From Candidatus Bathyarchaeota archaeon (GTDB lineage: Archaea; Thermoproteota; Bathyarchaeia; TCS64): a stretch of DNA of 18,219 nt. The notes under the pieces are model-generated. The model ran no database searches, was not told the origin of the DNA, and saw only the letters and a program-made list of their open reading frames with translations. Below, one piece after another: positions 1 through 7,118 of this stretch (its first letter is position 1; the number at the start of each line of letters is the position of its first letter). Both the position numbers and the translations under genes were made by a program. The DNA lies in contig JAUWLH010000009.1 of NCBI GenBank assembly GCA_030613835.1, positions 1 through 18,219 of the forward strand. The letters run 5' to 3'.

Positions 1-1
1 C

Positions 2-2155
2 GCCAAGCGCAAGGTCGAGCTCCTCGGCCCACGGGACAGCGACGAGCAGGGAAACGTGCCGCTTCCACTTGACCAAGCAATCATCGTTGATGCCATAAGC
101 GGCTCAGGCGTACCGGTCAAGGACATGCTCCTGAAGGGATATGAGCCAAAGACCAACCACCCCAGCGGAGGCTTCTTCGGTGCGGGAATCGTGGGTAGGA
201 ACTACAGGAAACTCCTAGAGGTTCACCCCACTTACATCGACCCCGACAGCTCAATGGCAGGGGTCTACATGGTGAGCTTCAACAGCTACAGGAAGCCCGA
301 CTGGAACCCAGACTATGATTACAGCCACCTCCACGATGACCAGGAACGGTTAGGAATTGATGCAGGCATCGGGGGATTGCAGCACTTCTGCCCCGACCTG
401 AAGATAGGGCTTGACTTGGGCTGGGGCGGTCTCCTCGATAAGGTGAGGAAGTACAGGGAGATCAACGCTGATACCGAGTTCTACGACGGGTTAGAGGACA
501 TCATCCACGGGATGCAGGACTGGATTCTCCGCCACGGAGAGGACGCCACGAGGATGGCGGATGCTGAAACATGCCAAGAGATCAAGGAGAACCTGCAGAC
601 CATCTCAGAGATATGCTTGGCACAGGTCAGCGATCCACCGAGAACGTTCCGCGAGGCGTGCCAGTGGCTCACGTTCTTCCAGGCAGCCGCCAAGATGTAC
701 AATGGCAGCGGCGAGTGGGGACAGCTCGATGAGCTACTGAGACCATTCTATGATAGGGACGTGGAGGCAGGCATCCTCACTGATGACGAAGCGATCTTCC
801 ACATCGCATGCCTGCTACTGAGCGAGACGGCGTACATCCAGCTGGGAGGACCGGACAGGGACGGGAACGACCTGACCAGTTCAGTCTCGTACCATGTGCT
901 GGAGGCGGTTCACAGGTTAAAGACACCCGCAAACATCGGCGTCAGGGTGGGGCCTAACATTGATCCTGGTCTGCTGAGGCGTGGCGTTGAGATCCTCTTT
1001 GAGGACAGGATGGGGTTCCCCAAGTTCATTGGCGACGAGCCCGTCATAGATGGCTGGGTTAGAAACGGGTACTCAATCGAGGACGCTCGTACAAGAGTTT
1101 ACTCGGGCTGCCACTGGCTGGCGATACCTGGCAGGGAGTATGGTCTCATGGATATCATAAAAATCGATTTCGCAAAGGCGTTCGACACCACGTTCTGGGA
1201 GATGATTGATGGCACCGGGGAGAGATCCGTTGACACCCTGTGGAATATGTTTAAGCACAATTTAGGAAAGGCGGTCAGCGTCACGGCGGAGGGCATCGAC
1301 ATCCATTTCAGGTACATGTACAAGGTCTTCCCGGAGCTATTCCTAGACTTATTCTGCTATGGTCCTCTTGAAAACGGGCTTGACGCATCAAACGGTGGCG
1401 TCGAGTTCTACCACATAGGCGTGGATGGCGCGTCACTTGCCAACGTGGCTGATTCCTTTGCCGCCATCAGGCAGAGAGTAGAGGAGGAGAAGAGGCTTAA
1501 TTGGGATGAATTAGCGGATCATCTCAGGGATAACTGGTCAGGGACAGACGGGGAGAGGGACAGGCTCATGATGAGGAACATCCAGCGATTTGGTTCAGGG
1601 GGCTCCGACGCCGACGAGTGGGCCGCAAGGATCACAGATGAGTTCTCCAGGATGGTCAAGGAAAGGCCCACGCCGGACGGTTATAAGATGGTCCCCGGGC
1701 TGTTCTCATGGGCCAAAGTGGTCCCATTCGGCAAACGGCTGGGGGCGACCCCTGACGGCAGGTGTGCGGGTGAGCCGTTATCACACGGGCCAAACCCTTC
1801 GCCTGGATTCAACTGCGGCAGGGGGGGATCACCCACCCAAATGGTTACGGCCGTCGCGGAGATCCAGCCAGGATATGGCAACACCGCCCCACTTCAAATT
1901 GACATAGACCCCAGCCTAGGTGATAGCGAGGAGTCCATCGAGAAGGTCGAGGCGCTCATACGGAGCCACTTCGATATGGGCGGAACAATGGTAAACATCA
2001 ACGTATTGAACAGGGAACTGTTAGAGGAGGCGAACAAGAACCCGGAAGACCACCCCGACCTCATAGTCAGGGTGACGGGGTTCAGCGCGTACTTCTCAAG
2101 CCTTTCACCCGAGCTAAGGCAGTATGTTGTTGACAGGATTATCACCGGTGACTAG
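2..2155 (+). CDS. Glycyl radical enzyme (pyruvate formate-lyase-like family), 5' end outside window
   Basis: The frame is open from the first bases of the window. GTG at 56 is only an internal valine, so the true start lies upstream; about 717 residues are visible against roughly 790-850 for the family. The glycyl radical motif is near the C-terminus as RVTGFSAYF, with the radical Gly codon at 2078-2080, 24 residues before the end. The catalytic Cys codon is at 1109-1111 in the context YSGCHWLAIPG. The GATPDGRCAGEPLS segment before the C-terminal domain is typical of the PFL2/diol-dehydratase-like branch. The enzyme would be cytosolic and oxygen-sensitive. Diol dehydratases, choline lyase and arylacetate decarboxylases normally read GCxE; here His-Trp follows Cys, so the substrate is not predictable and a standard dehydratase is doubtful. 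The activase gene begins one base after the stop codon. Confidence 0.93.
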   Translation, partial: AKRKVELLGPRDSDEQGNVPLPLDQAIIVDAISGSGVPVKDMLLKGYEPKTNHPSGGFFGAGIVGRNYRKLLEVHPTYIDPDSSMAGVYMVSFNSYRKPDWNPDYDYSHLHDDQERLGIDAGIGGLQHFCPDLKIGLDLGWGGLLDKVRKYREINADTEFYDGLEDIIHGMQDWILRHGEDATRMADAETCQEIKENLQTISEICLAQVSDPPRTFREACQWLTFFQAAAKMYNGSGEWGQLDELLRPFYDRDVEAGILTDDEAIFHIACLLLSETAYIQLGGPDRDGNDLTSSVSYHVLEAVHRLKTPANIGVRVGPNIDPGLLRRGVEILFEDRMGFPKFIGDEPVIDGWVRNGYSIEDARTRVYSGCHWLAIPGREYGLMDIIKIDFAKAFDTTFWEMIDGTGERSVDTLWNMFKHNLGKAVSVTAEGIDIHFRYMYKVFPELFLDLFCYGPLENGLDASNGGVEFYHIGVDGASLANVADSFAAIRQRVEEEKRLNWDELADHLRDNWSGTDGERDRLMMRNIQRFGSGGSDADEWAARITDEFSRMVKERPTPDGYKMVPGLFSWAKVVPFGKRLGATPDGRCAGEPLSHGPNPSPGFNCGRGGSPTQMVTAVAEIQPGYGNTAPLQIDIDPSLGDSEESIEKVEALIRSHFDMGGTMVNINVLNRELLEEANKNPEDHPDLIVRVTGFSAYFSSLSPELRQYVVDRIITGD

Positions 2156-2156
2156 G

Positions 2157-3062
2157 ATGACAACTGGTCTGATATTCGACATCAAGCACTTCGCGGTGCA
2201 CGACGGCCCGGGGATCAGGACTACTGTATTCGTCAAGGGATGCCCTTTGAGGTGCCTGTGGTGCCACAACCCGGAGTCATTGACGTCAAAGCCCCAGCTG
2301 ATGTACACCCCATCAAAGTGTATCGAGTGCGGCTACTGCATGAAGGTGTGTGGGCAGGGGGCACATATAATCGTCAACGGGAAGCACGAGGTTGACTGGT
2401 CGAGATGCGAGGCATGCGGGAAGTGCGCCGAGGAGTGCTACTCGGGTGCCCTTGAGCTCGTGGGTAGGGAGGTGAGTGTCGATGAGGTCATGGAGGAGGT
2501 CCTGAAGGACAAGGTCTTCTACGAGAACTCCAAGGGAGGGCTCACCATCTCAGGCGGGGAGCCACTTATGCAGCCCGAGTTTACGGCGGAGGTATTCAGA
2601 ATGGCCAAGGCGAGTGGGCTCCACACGGCGCTGGATACATCAGGATACGCCTCATGGAGCGTGATCGAGGAGATACTGGAACACGTTGACCTGGTCCTGT
2701 ACGATATCAAGCAGATGGACTCGGAGAGGCACAGGGAGTATACCGGGGTACCAAACGAGCTCATCACCGAGAACCTGAAGAAGATCGACGATACCGGGCG
2801 GTCAATCTGGGTGAGGATACCATTGATTCCAAGGCTCAACGATGGCGAGGACAACTTCCGTAAGATCGGGGAACTTCTATCCGGGCTCAAGCACCTGGAA
2901 CGGGTGGATCTTCTCAGGTATCACAAACTGGCGGAGTCCAAGTACGAGCACACCGGGCAGGATTACAGGCTCAAGGGAATGGACACGCCCGAGAAGGATG
3001 AGATCCAGCACCTCAAGGATATCCTTGAAGGATTTGGGTTGTCCAATGTCATCATCAGCTAA
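2157..3062 (+). CDS. Glycyl radical enzyme activating enzyme (radical SAM, with 2x[4Fe-4S] ferredoxin insert)
   Basis: This radical SAM enzyme abstracts a hydrogen from the conserved Gly of the upstream enzyme using 5'-deoxyadenosyl radical chemistry. I chose ATG at 2157, giving 301 residues and the typical N-terminus (GLIFDIKHFAVHDGPGIRT). The frame also contains an ATG at 2124, which would only add 11 residues inside the upstream gene. The SAM-cluster motif CxxxCxxC is Cys29, Cys33 and Cys36. Two CxxCxxCxxxC ferredoxin motifs follow (Cys55-65 and Cys84-94), as in activases of the non-PFL glycyl radical enzymes. GGEP at 133-136 is the SAM-binding motif. The start is one base after the lyase stop (TAGGATG), so the two are co-transcribed and translationally coupled. 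Confidence 0.95.
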   Translation: MTTGLIFDIKHFAVHDGPGIRTTVFVKGCPLRCLWCHNPESLTSKPQLMYTPSKCIECGYCMKVCGQGAHIIVNGKHEVDWSRCEACGKCAEECYSGALELVGREVSVDEVMEEVLKDKVFYENSKGGLTISGGEPLMQPEFTAEVFRMAKASGLHTALDTSGYASWSVIEEILEHVDLVLYDIKQMDSERHREYTGVPNELITENLKKIDDTGRSIWVRIPLIPRLNDGEDNFRKIGELLSGLKHLERVDLLRYHKLAESKYEHTGQDYRLKGMDTPEKDEIQHLKDILEGFGLSNVIIS

Positions 3063-3103
3063 GGTCAGACGCTGTAACCGATCAAGAATAGATTTCCTGA
3101 CCT
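3062..3103 (+). terminator. Inverted repeat after the activase stop, possible terminator
   Basis: AGGTCAG at 3062-3068 is the exact reverse complement of CTGACCT at 3097-3103. The 7-bp stem encloses 28 bases and is followed by a T-rich run (ATTTATTTTAAA). It begins in the stop codon of the activase gene. The long loop makes it a weak intrinsic terminator. The T-rich flank may instead be promoter sequence for the next gene. Confidence 0.3.
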
Positions 3104-3170
3104 ATTTATTTTAAACAAGATGAAAGACAACGAGTCGGGTAATAATCACACGGTGAGCCGAGTATATCTT
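3103..3170 (+). promoter_or_regulatory. Candidate TATA boxes before the alpha/beta hydrolase
   Basis: The 184-base spacer before the hydrolase holds two AT-rich TATA-like stretches, TATTTATTTTAAA at about 3103-3115 and AGTATATCTT at 3161-3170. Either would give a leader longer than 50 bases. Neither has the 25-30 base spacing to the ATG seen at other genes in this window, and no good Shine-Dalgarno is visible before 3247. The assignment is weak. Confidence 0.25.
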
Positions 3171-3246
3171 GGGAAGGTACTTTCACTACACGCGAACCAT
3201 AGCGTAAACCTGTTATTCACATCAATCCCTTCATTTTCTGATTGTC

Positions 3247-4032
3247 ATGAAGGAAGGATTTCTAGAAAGTAAAGGGTATAAGGTCCATCACTGCATGTGG
3301 GGCTCCGAGGGACCCAAGGTTCTACTCATCCACAGCATGGGCATGGACGGCCACAGCATGGACAAGCTGGCTGAGAGCATCAAGGACCAGTATCAGGTAC
3401 TGAGCCTAACCATCCTGGACCACGGGGACAGTGACCCACCGAAGGGATCAATTAGCCTTCCCGATCACGCCGAGGTCATGAGGGAATGCTACATGCAGCT
3501 AGGTTTCGAGCCATGCGTACTTATCGGCCACAGCGTAGGCGGTATGATGGGCATGGTGCTGACCGCTGAGTACCCTGACGAGTTCAAGGGACTGATGTTG
3601 GTAGACATCGCGCCATTCGAGTCAACGGGAAGACCTAGTAGGCCAACTCCACCCGAGTACTTCGAGTCACGGGTCGCGGCAAAGAAGTGGCTGGCCGACA
3701 GGTACCCGGGGTTCACCGAGTATTATGTCGAGAACAGGCTTGAGCACGCGTTCAAGCAGAGGGACGGGAAATATTACCTGAAACCAAGAGGGGATAGAGT
3801 AAGAGGCGGGCTCTCCACCGACCTTTGGCCATATCTGGAGCGCGTAAAGTGCCCGGTCCAGCTACTGAAAGGGGTAACCAGTGATCTTGTGACTCCAAGG
3901 ACTCGGGAGCGCATTGAGAAGATGCCCGGTATCGAGATCATCGACGTTGATGGCACTGGGCACATGATCCCTCAAGATGTGCCCAAGAAGTTCGAGGAAC
4001 TCGTAAAAGAGTTCCTGAAAAGCATCTACTAG
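3247..4032 (+). CDS. Alpha/beta-fold hydrolase
   Basis: This is a 261-residue single-domain alpha/beta hydrolase without a signal peptide, so probably cytosolic. The nucleophile elbow is GHSVGG with Ser96. Asp213 (in GVTSDLVTP) and His239 (in DGTGHMIPQ) complete a Ser-Asp-His triad. The LLIHSMGMDG segment (26-35) matches the oxyanion-hole loop after strand beta3. The cap between about 120 and 195 is short and charged. The family covers esterases, C-C bond hydrolases, lactonases and thioesterases; nothing seen fixes the substrate. It lies 184 bases after the glycyl radical operon on the same strand, so it could process the lyase product, but the spacer makes an independent promoter more likely. 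Confidence 0.9.
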   Translation: MKEGFLESKGYKVHHCMWGSEGPKVLLIHSMGMDGHSMDKLAESIKDQYQVLSLTILDHGDSDPPKGSISLPDHAEVMRECYMQLGFEPCVLIGHSVGGMMGMVLTAEYPDEFKGLMLVDIAPFESTGRPSRPTPPEYFESRVAAKKWLADRYPGFTEYYVENRLEHAFKQRDGKYYLKPRGDRVRGGLSTDLWPYLERVKCPVQLLKGVTSDLVTPRTRERIEKMPGIEIIDVDGTGHMIPQDVPKKFEELVKEFLKSIY

Positions 4033-4037
4033 GGGGA

Positions 4038-4063
4038 TGGGGGGCACCCCACAAACCCTTTTT
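4038..4063 (+). terminator. Hairpin plus T-run after the alpha/beta hydrolase
   Basis: TGGGG (4038-4042) pairs with CCCCA (4047-4051) around a GGCA tetraloop. TTTTT follows at 4059-4063. It starts six bases after the hydrolase stop, in a convergent gap, which fits an intrinsic terminator. Confidence 0.45.
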
Positions 4064-4119
4064 CCAGGCTCTTTCCATATAAAAACCCCTAGAATAGCCC
4101 AAATTGGGTTCGGATAAGC

Positions 4120-4130
4120 GTAAAAAAGTG
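4120..4130 (-). terminator. T-run terminator for the minus-strand cyclic amidohydrolase
   Basis: On the minus strand a run of six T residues (A6 at 4122-4127 on plus) lies about 35 bases past the stop of the gene ending at 4161. Archaeal termination often needs only a T-run. No clear stem precedes it. Confidence 0.35.
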
Positions 4131-4160
4131 GTAGAGTAACCTGTTTTTGAGGTAATTAGG

Positions 4161-5510
4161 CTACTCCAGAGGGCGCTGGAATATGCCGTAGCCAGGTTTT
4201 CCGATGATCTGGTCGTCCTCGTAGACCACTTTGCCGCGGACAAGGGTCATGATGGGCATTCCCCTGCCCTTCATGTCCTCGTATGGTGTGATCTTCTGTA
4301 TGGTCTGCAGGTTTTCTCCCTTGATGTGGAAAGGCATGTCCATGTCAGCGATGACTACATCGGCGTCGCTCCCCAGCATGAGGTCTCCCTTCCTTGGATA
4401 GAGCCCATTCATCATGGAGGGGTTGGTGCTGAAGACCTCGACGAGCCTCTCTAGGCTGATCTTGTCGTTGTTAACCGCGTCAAGCATCAGCGGGAGGCTG
4501 GTCTCGATGACTACTCCCCCACTTGGGGCATCATAGATATTGTCAAAACCCCTCTCCTTCTCCTCCTTGGTATAGGGGGCGTGGTCCGATGCCAGCACAT
4601 CAATAGTTCCATCATTGAGCCCCTCCCATAGGCGGAGCTGGTCATCTTTGGATCTGAGAGGCGGGTCCACCTTGGCGTATGGTCCTCTCTCTTTCATCGC
4701 CTCCTTGGTAAATAGCAGGTAGTTGGTGCTGGTCTCGCCGGTCACAAGCTGGTCAATGCTCTGCGCCCATTCTAGGATATCCACTGTGCCACCTGCGCTT
4801 ATGTGGCAGATGTGTAGGTGGCAGTCTGTCTGGGCCGCAAGGGTGATGCACCTCATCACTGCCTCGATCTCAGCGATATCTGGTCTGAAATCACAGTGGG
4901 CCATGGGGTCTGTCCTGCCTGAAGCCACGGCTTCCTCCATGAACTTGTCCACGATGTCCCCGTTCTCGGCGTGGACCAGCAACGGTCTGTCCAGCTCAGC
5001 GAGCAGATGCATGTGCTTGAGCAGCGTGTAATCGCAGGCGGCCAGCTCCTTGAACCTGGCGATGAGGAAGCTCTTGAAAGCAGTTGCCCCCGCCTGGGCC
5101 AGCTCGATCATATCCTTCTGGGGTACCTCGCCTGCCCCACCGATGAAACCAAAGTCCACGAGGCTCTTGCCGTCAGCTATGGCTTTCTTCTGGTTGAAAG
5201 CTTTGAGAGTCACAGTGGCTGGCACTGTGTTTGGCATGTCGATGACCGTGGTAACGCCACCCGCCGCGGCTGCCCGGGTTCCTGACTCAAAGTCCTCCCT
5301 ATCGGGGAAGCCCGGGTCCCTTAGGTGGACGTGCATGTCAACCATGCCAGGGAGTACCACCTTGCCCGTGGCGTCGATGACCCGATCCGCCTTTGGCTCG
5401 CTTGATTTGAGAATACCGATAATCTTGCCATCGTCGATCACAAGTGATCCCTGTATGATGCCAGACGGCAGAACCATTAACCCATTCTTTATGACGATAT
5501 CAACTGTCAA
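4161..5510 (-). CDS. Cyclic amidohydrolase (allantoinase/hydantoinase/dihydroorotase group)
   Basis: This 449-residue TIM-barrel metal-dependent hydrolase belongs to the group that opens cyclic amides and ureides such as dihydroorotate, hydantoins and allantoin. Metal-site residues are visible in order: His60 and His62 (DMHVHLRDPGF), Lys146 as the likely carboxylated lysine (AFKSFL), His180 (LVHAENGD), His236 (CHIS) and Asp309 (ASDHAPY). FKSF and TPYEDMKGRG resemble allantoinase and hydantoinase more than classical PyrC, which usually has a REPG loop. No other pyrimidine-synthesis gene is nearby, so a catabolic role is plausible but not proved. The start codon is TTG at 5510. The first Met, residue 12, would remove the conserved first beta strand (DIVIKNG), so TTG is preferred. 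Confidence 0.9.
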   Translation of the reverse strand: MTVDIVIKNGLMVLPSGIIQGSLVIDDGKIIGILKSSEPKADRVIDATGKVVLPGMVDMHVHLRDPGFPDREDFESGTRAAAAGGVTTVIDMPNTVPATVTLKAFNQKKAIADGKSLVDFGFIGGAGEVPQKDMIELAQAGATAFKSFLIARFKELAACDYTLLKHMHLLAELDRPLLVHAENGDIVDKFMEEAVASGRTDPMAHCDFRPDIAEIEAVMRCITLAAQTDCHLHICHISAGGTVDILEWAQSIDQLVTGETSTNYLLFTKEAMKERGPYAKVDPPLRSKDDQLRLWEGLNDGTIDVLASDHAPYTKEEKERGFDNIYDAPSGGVVIETSLPLMLDAVNNDKISLERLVEVFSTNPSMMNGLYPRKGDLMLGSDADVVIADMDMPFHIKGENLQTIQKITPYEDMKGRGMPIMTLVRGKVVYEDDQIIGKPGYGIFQRPLE

Positions 5511-5540
5511 AGTGTTGCACGGGAGAATAGGAAGTCTCGC

Positions 5541-5554
5541 GTGATTAATTACTT
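5541..5554 (-). promoter_or_regulatory. TATA-like box for the cyclic amidohydrolase
   Basis: On the minus strand the sequence AAGTAATTAATCAC lies about 37 bases before the TTG start. That implies a leader of about 10 bases. It is an inference from position and AT content only. Confidence 0.35.
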
Positions 5555-5624
5555 TTCATCAAAGGGATAGGAGGAGGCTCTCAGGTTTGATTGAACCATC
5601 TGATGCACGTCATTCTCCCAGAAA

Positions 5625-5668
5625 AGACGCTGAGGGGTAAAGATACTAGGTGATCCTATAAAGCGTCT
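5625..5668. repeat. Inverted repeat in the 5511-5826 spacer
   Basis: AGACGCT (5625-5631) is the exact reverse complement of AGCGTCT (5662-5668). Inside lies a smaller TAGG-TGAT-CCTA hairpin (5647-5658). Beyond this repeat, the minus-strand promoter at its left and the AT-rich patch before the small pilin-like gene, the roughly 316-base spacer shows nothing I recognise. The function of the repeat is unknown and chance is possible. Confidence 0.3.
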
Positions 5669-5826
5669 AGTACATGGAGTCCAATAGGAAACATATCCCG
5701 CGGATTAGATATTTTCCAGTAGATAATACTCATTTTTAACTCGGGAAGGTAACTCTGATTCTTGAGCAAGCGACATCGTGCGAGGAGAGGATTTCACCTC
5801 TCTTCATAGGTGTTGCAATCGCGGTT

Positions 5827-6102
5827 ATGCTGATAGTCTTCTGGAACATGCTGACATCTTACGAGGGCGGAGAGTTCGAGGGGTTCAACGAGACGGAGAT
5901 CAAGTTCTACGCCTATGATAACGGCAAGGGGCTAAACATAACATACTCCAAGCTGGTGTTCACCTCCCCTAGGACTGACAACCGGTTCATCATTCTCAAC
6001 AACTACGGACACATGAAGGACAGAGCATTCCCAACAAAAGAGGTCCACATATACGGGCAGATACTGAAGACAGGGTTCACAGAGGAGCAGAGCTTCAGCT
6101 AA
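5827..6102 (+). CDS. Small membrane-anchored, type IV pilin-like protein (5' end doubtful)
   Basis: From the first ATG the product is 91 residues, but the same frame is open back to 5740. The upstream codons read RISPLFIGVAIAVMLIVFW across the ATG, which is a complete transmembrane helix with the SPL-IGVAIAV look of archaeal type IV pilin N-termini (DUF1628-like). No ATG, GTG or TTG is in frame upstream of 5827. A GTG at 5778 (reading VRGE) would join this frame exactly if one G of GAGAGG at about 5787-5790 were absent. I infer either a sequencing or biological frameshift, or a short protein starting inside the helix. The remaining 75 residues are polar and rich in beta-type residues, probably extracytoplasmic. 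No other pilus gene is nearby. Confidence 0.55.
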   Translation: MLIVFWNMLTSYEGGEFEGFNETEIKFYAYDNGKGLNITYSKLVFTSPRTDNRFIILNNYGHMKDRAFPTKEVHIYGQILKTGFTEEQSFS

Positions 6103-6103
6103 C

Positions 6104-6113
6104 TTTTTTATAA
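6104..6113 (+). promoter_or_regulatory. TATA box of the DHH phosphoesterase gene, leaderless spacing
   Basis: TTTTTTATAA is centred about 26 bases before the ATG at 6135. In archaea transcription starts about 25-27 bases after the box centre, so the mRNA would begin at or next to the start codon. It lies directly after the stop of the preceding small gene. Confidence 0.7.
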
Positions 6114-6134
6114 CCCACAATCATCCTTGAAGCC

Positions 6135-7115
6135 ATGTTCGGGCTGGATGGATCAATCCTCATTATTCATCACTGGGACACAGACGGCCTCTGCTCAGGG
6201 GCCCTAATCCTTGACCAGATTGGGGGTAGGGAGGCCGAGACGTGGACGCCGTCACTGGGCACGTTCTATCTGACGGATGAGCACATCGAGTACGCGAGGG
6301 GCTTTGATAACGTCATCATATGCGACATGGCGCTGCCAGCGGGTAACGTCAGGGCGATATCTGAATCCGCCAATGTCATCATGTTCGATCATCATCACCA
6401 GGACCCCATTGAGGGGATAACCCACATCAACCCGGTGGCCCACGGCGCGCCCGGAAGCGATTACCCATCCAACACATGGGTAATCAAGGAGCACCTTGAG
6501 CTAACTCTTGGATTGCATGTTCTCCTTGGCTTCATAGGGGACAGAGAGCAGAAGATCAAGGACAACCCTCCATTCTGGGATATCACGAAGAGATACATGA
6601 AGGAGAACGGCGTTTCGTTCGATGAGCTCCTAGAGTTGGTTTACCTGATTGACTCCAGCTACAAGGTGGGGGATAGGGACTTGGTAGCCGAGGCCCCCCA
6701 CCTACTCAGGCGATACAGGACGAGAGAGGACATCCTTGGCAACGAGAAGTGGAAGACTAACCTCATAAACTTGGAGAAAAAACTGGATAGTGTGCTCTCT
6801 GACCCCCCAGAGGAGGTTGACGGCGTGCAGTTGAAGAGGCTTGACACCCCCTTTGCCATCATTTCCCAGGTGACACGTAAGCTCGCATGGGAGTCGGGCA
6901 GGGACACCGTCGTGGTGAACACCGGCTTCTTTGAGGACCAGGACCAACTCTACAGCAGGAGCAACACGGTTGACTACCACAACCTGATAACCAAGGCCAA
7001 GGGCTACGGGTTCAACGCGGGCGGCAAAAAGGACGTTATCGGCGCAATAATACCCAAGTCCGAGACAGAGAAATTCCTAGAAGAGACAATAGATTATATC
7101 AAAAACAATAGATGA
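6135..7115 (+). CDS. DHH-family phosphoesterase (RecJ/GdpP/NrnA superfamily)
   Basis: This 326-residue cytosolic protein has the DHH signature of Mn-dependent phosphoesterases. Motif I is HHWDTDGLCSG with Asp15 and Asp17, motif II is IICDMALP with Asp64, motif III is FDHHHQDP with Asp85-His86-His87, and motif IV is FIGDREQ with Asp136. The C-terminal part ends with GFNAGGKKDVIGAIIP (about 295-310), which resembles the Gly-rich substrate-binding turn of DHHA1. At this length it lacks the extra domains of bacterial RecJ. Family members are 5'-3' exonucleases, nanoRNases or cyclic-dinucleotide phosphodiesterases; archaeal homologues include replisome-associated GAN/RecJ-like proteins. The substrate cannot be decided here. 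It is convergent with the next gene, three bases apart. Confidence 0.9.
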   Translation: MFGLDGSILIIHHWDTDGLCSGALILDQIGGREAETWTPSLGTFYLTDEHIEYARGFDNVIICDMALPAGNVRAISESANVIMFDHHHQDPIEGITHINPVAHGAPGSDYPSNTWVIKEHLELTLGLHVLLGFIGDREQKIKDNPPFWDITKRYMKENGVSFDELLELVYLIDSSYKVGDRDLVAEAPHLLRRYRTREDILGNEKWKTNLINLEKKLDSVLSDPPEEVDGVQLKRLDTPFAIISQVTRKLAWESGRDTVVVNTGFFEDQDQLYSRSNTVDYHNLITKAKGYGFNAGGKKDVIGAIIPKSETEKFLEETIDYIKNNR

Positions 7116-7118
7116 GGG

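Noticed and set aside
56..58. GTG at 56 as the start of the glycyl radical enzyme
   Set aside because: The frame is open to the window edge and the protein would lack the family N-terminus, so the gene is simply cut by the window.
2124..2156. Upstream ATG at 2124 as the start of the activating enzyme
   Set aside because: It adds 11 residues unlike the family N-terminus and lies inside the upstream gene; ATG at 2157 gives the canonical start one base after the stop.
4161..5510. Calling the cyclic amidohydrolase PyrC (dihydroorotase)
   Set aside because: Its FKSF and TPYE motifs fit allantoinase or hydantoinase at least as well, and no other pyr gene is nearby; the group name is the supportable level.
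5050..5544. A 164-codon plus-strand open frame opposite the hydantoinase-like gene
   Set aside because: It lies antisense to a gene with full metal-site motifs, and its product has low-complexity Ser/Pro-rich composition with no family features.
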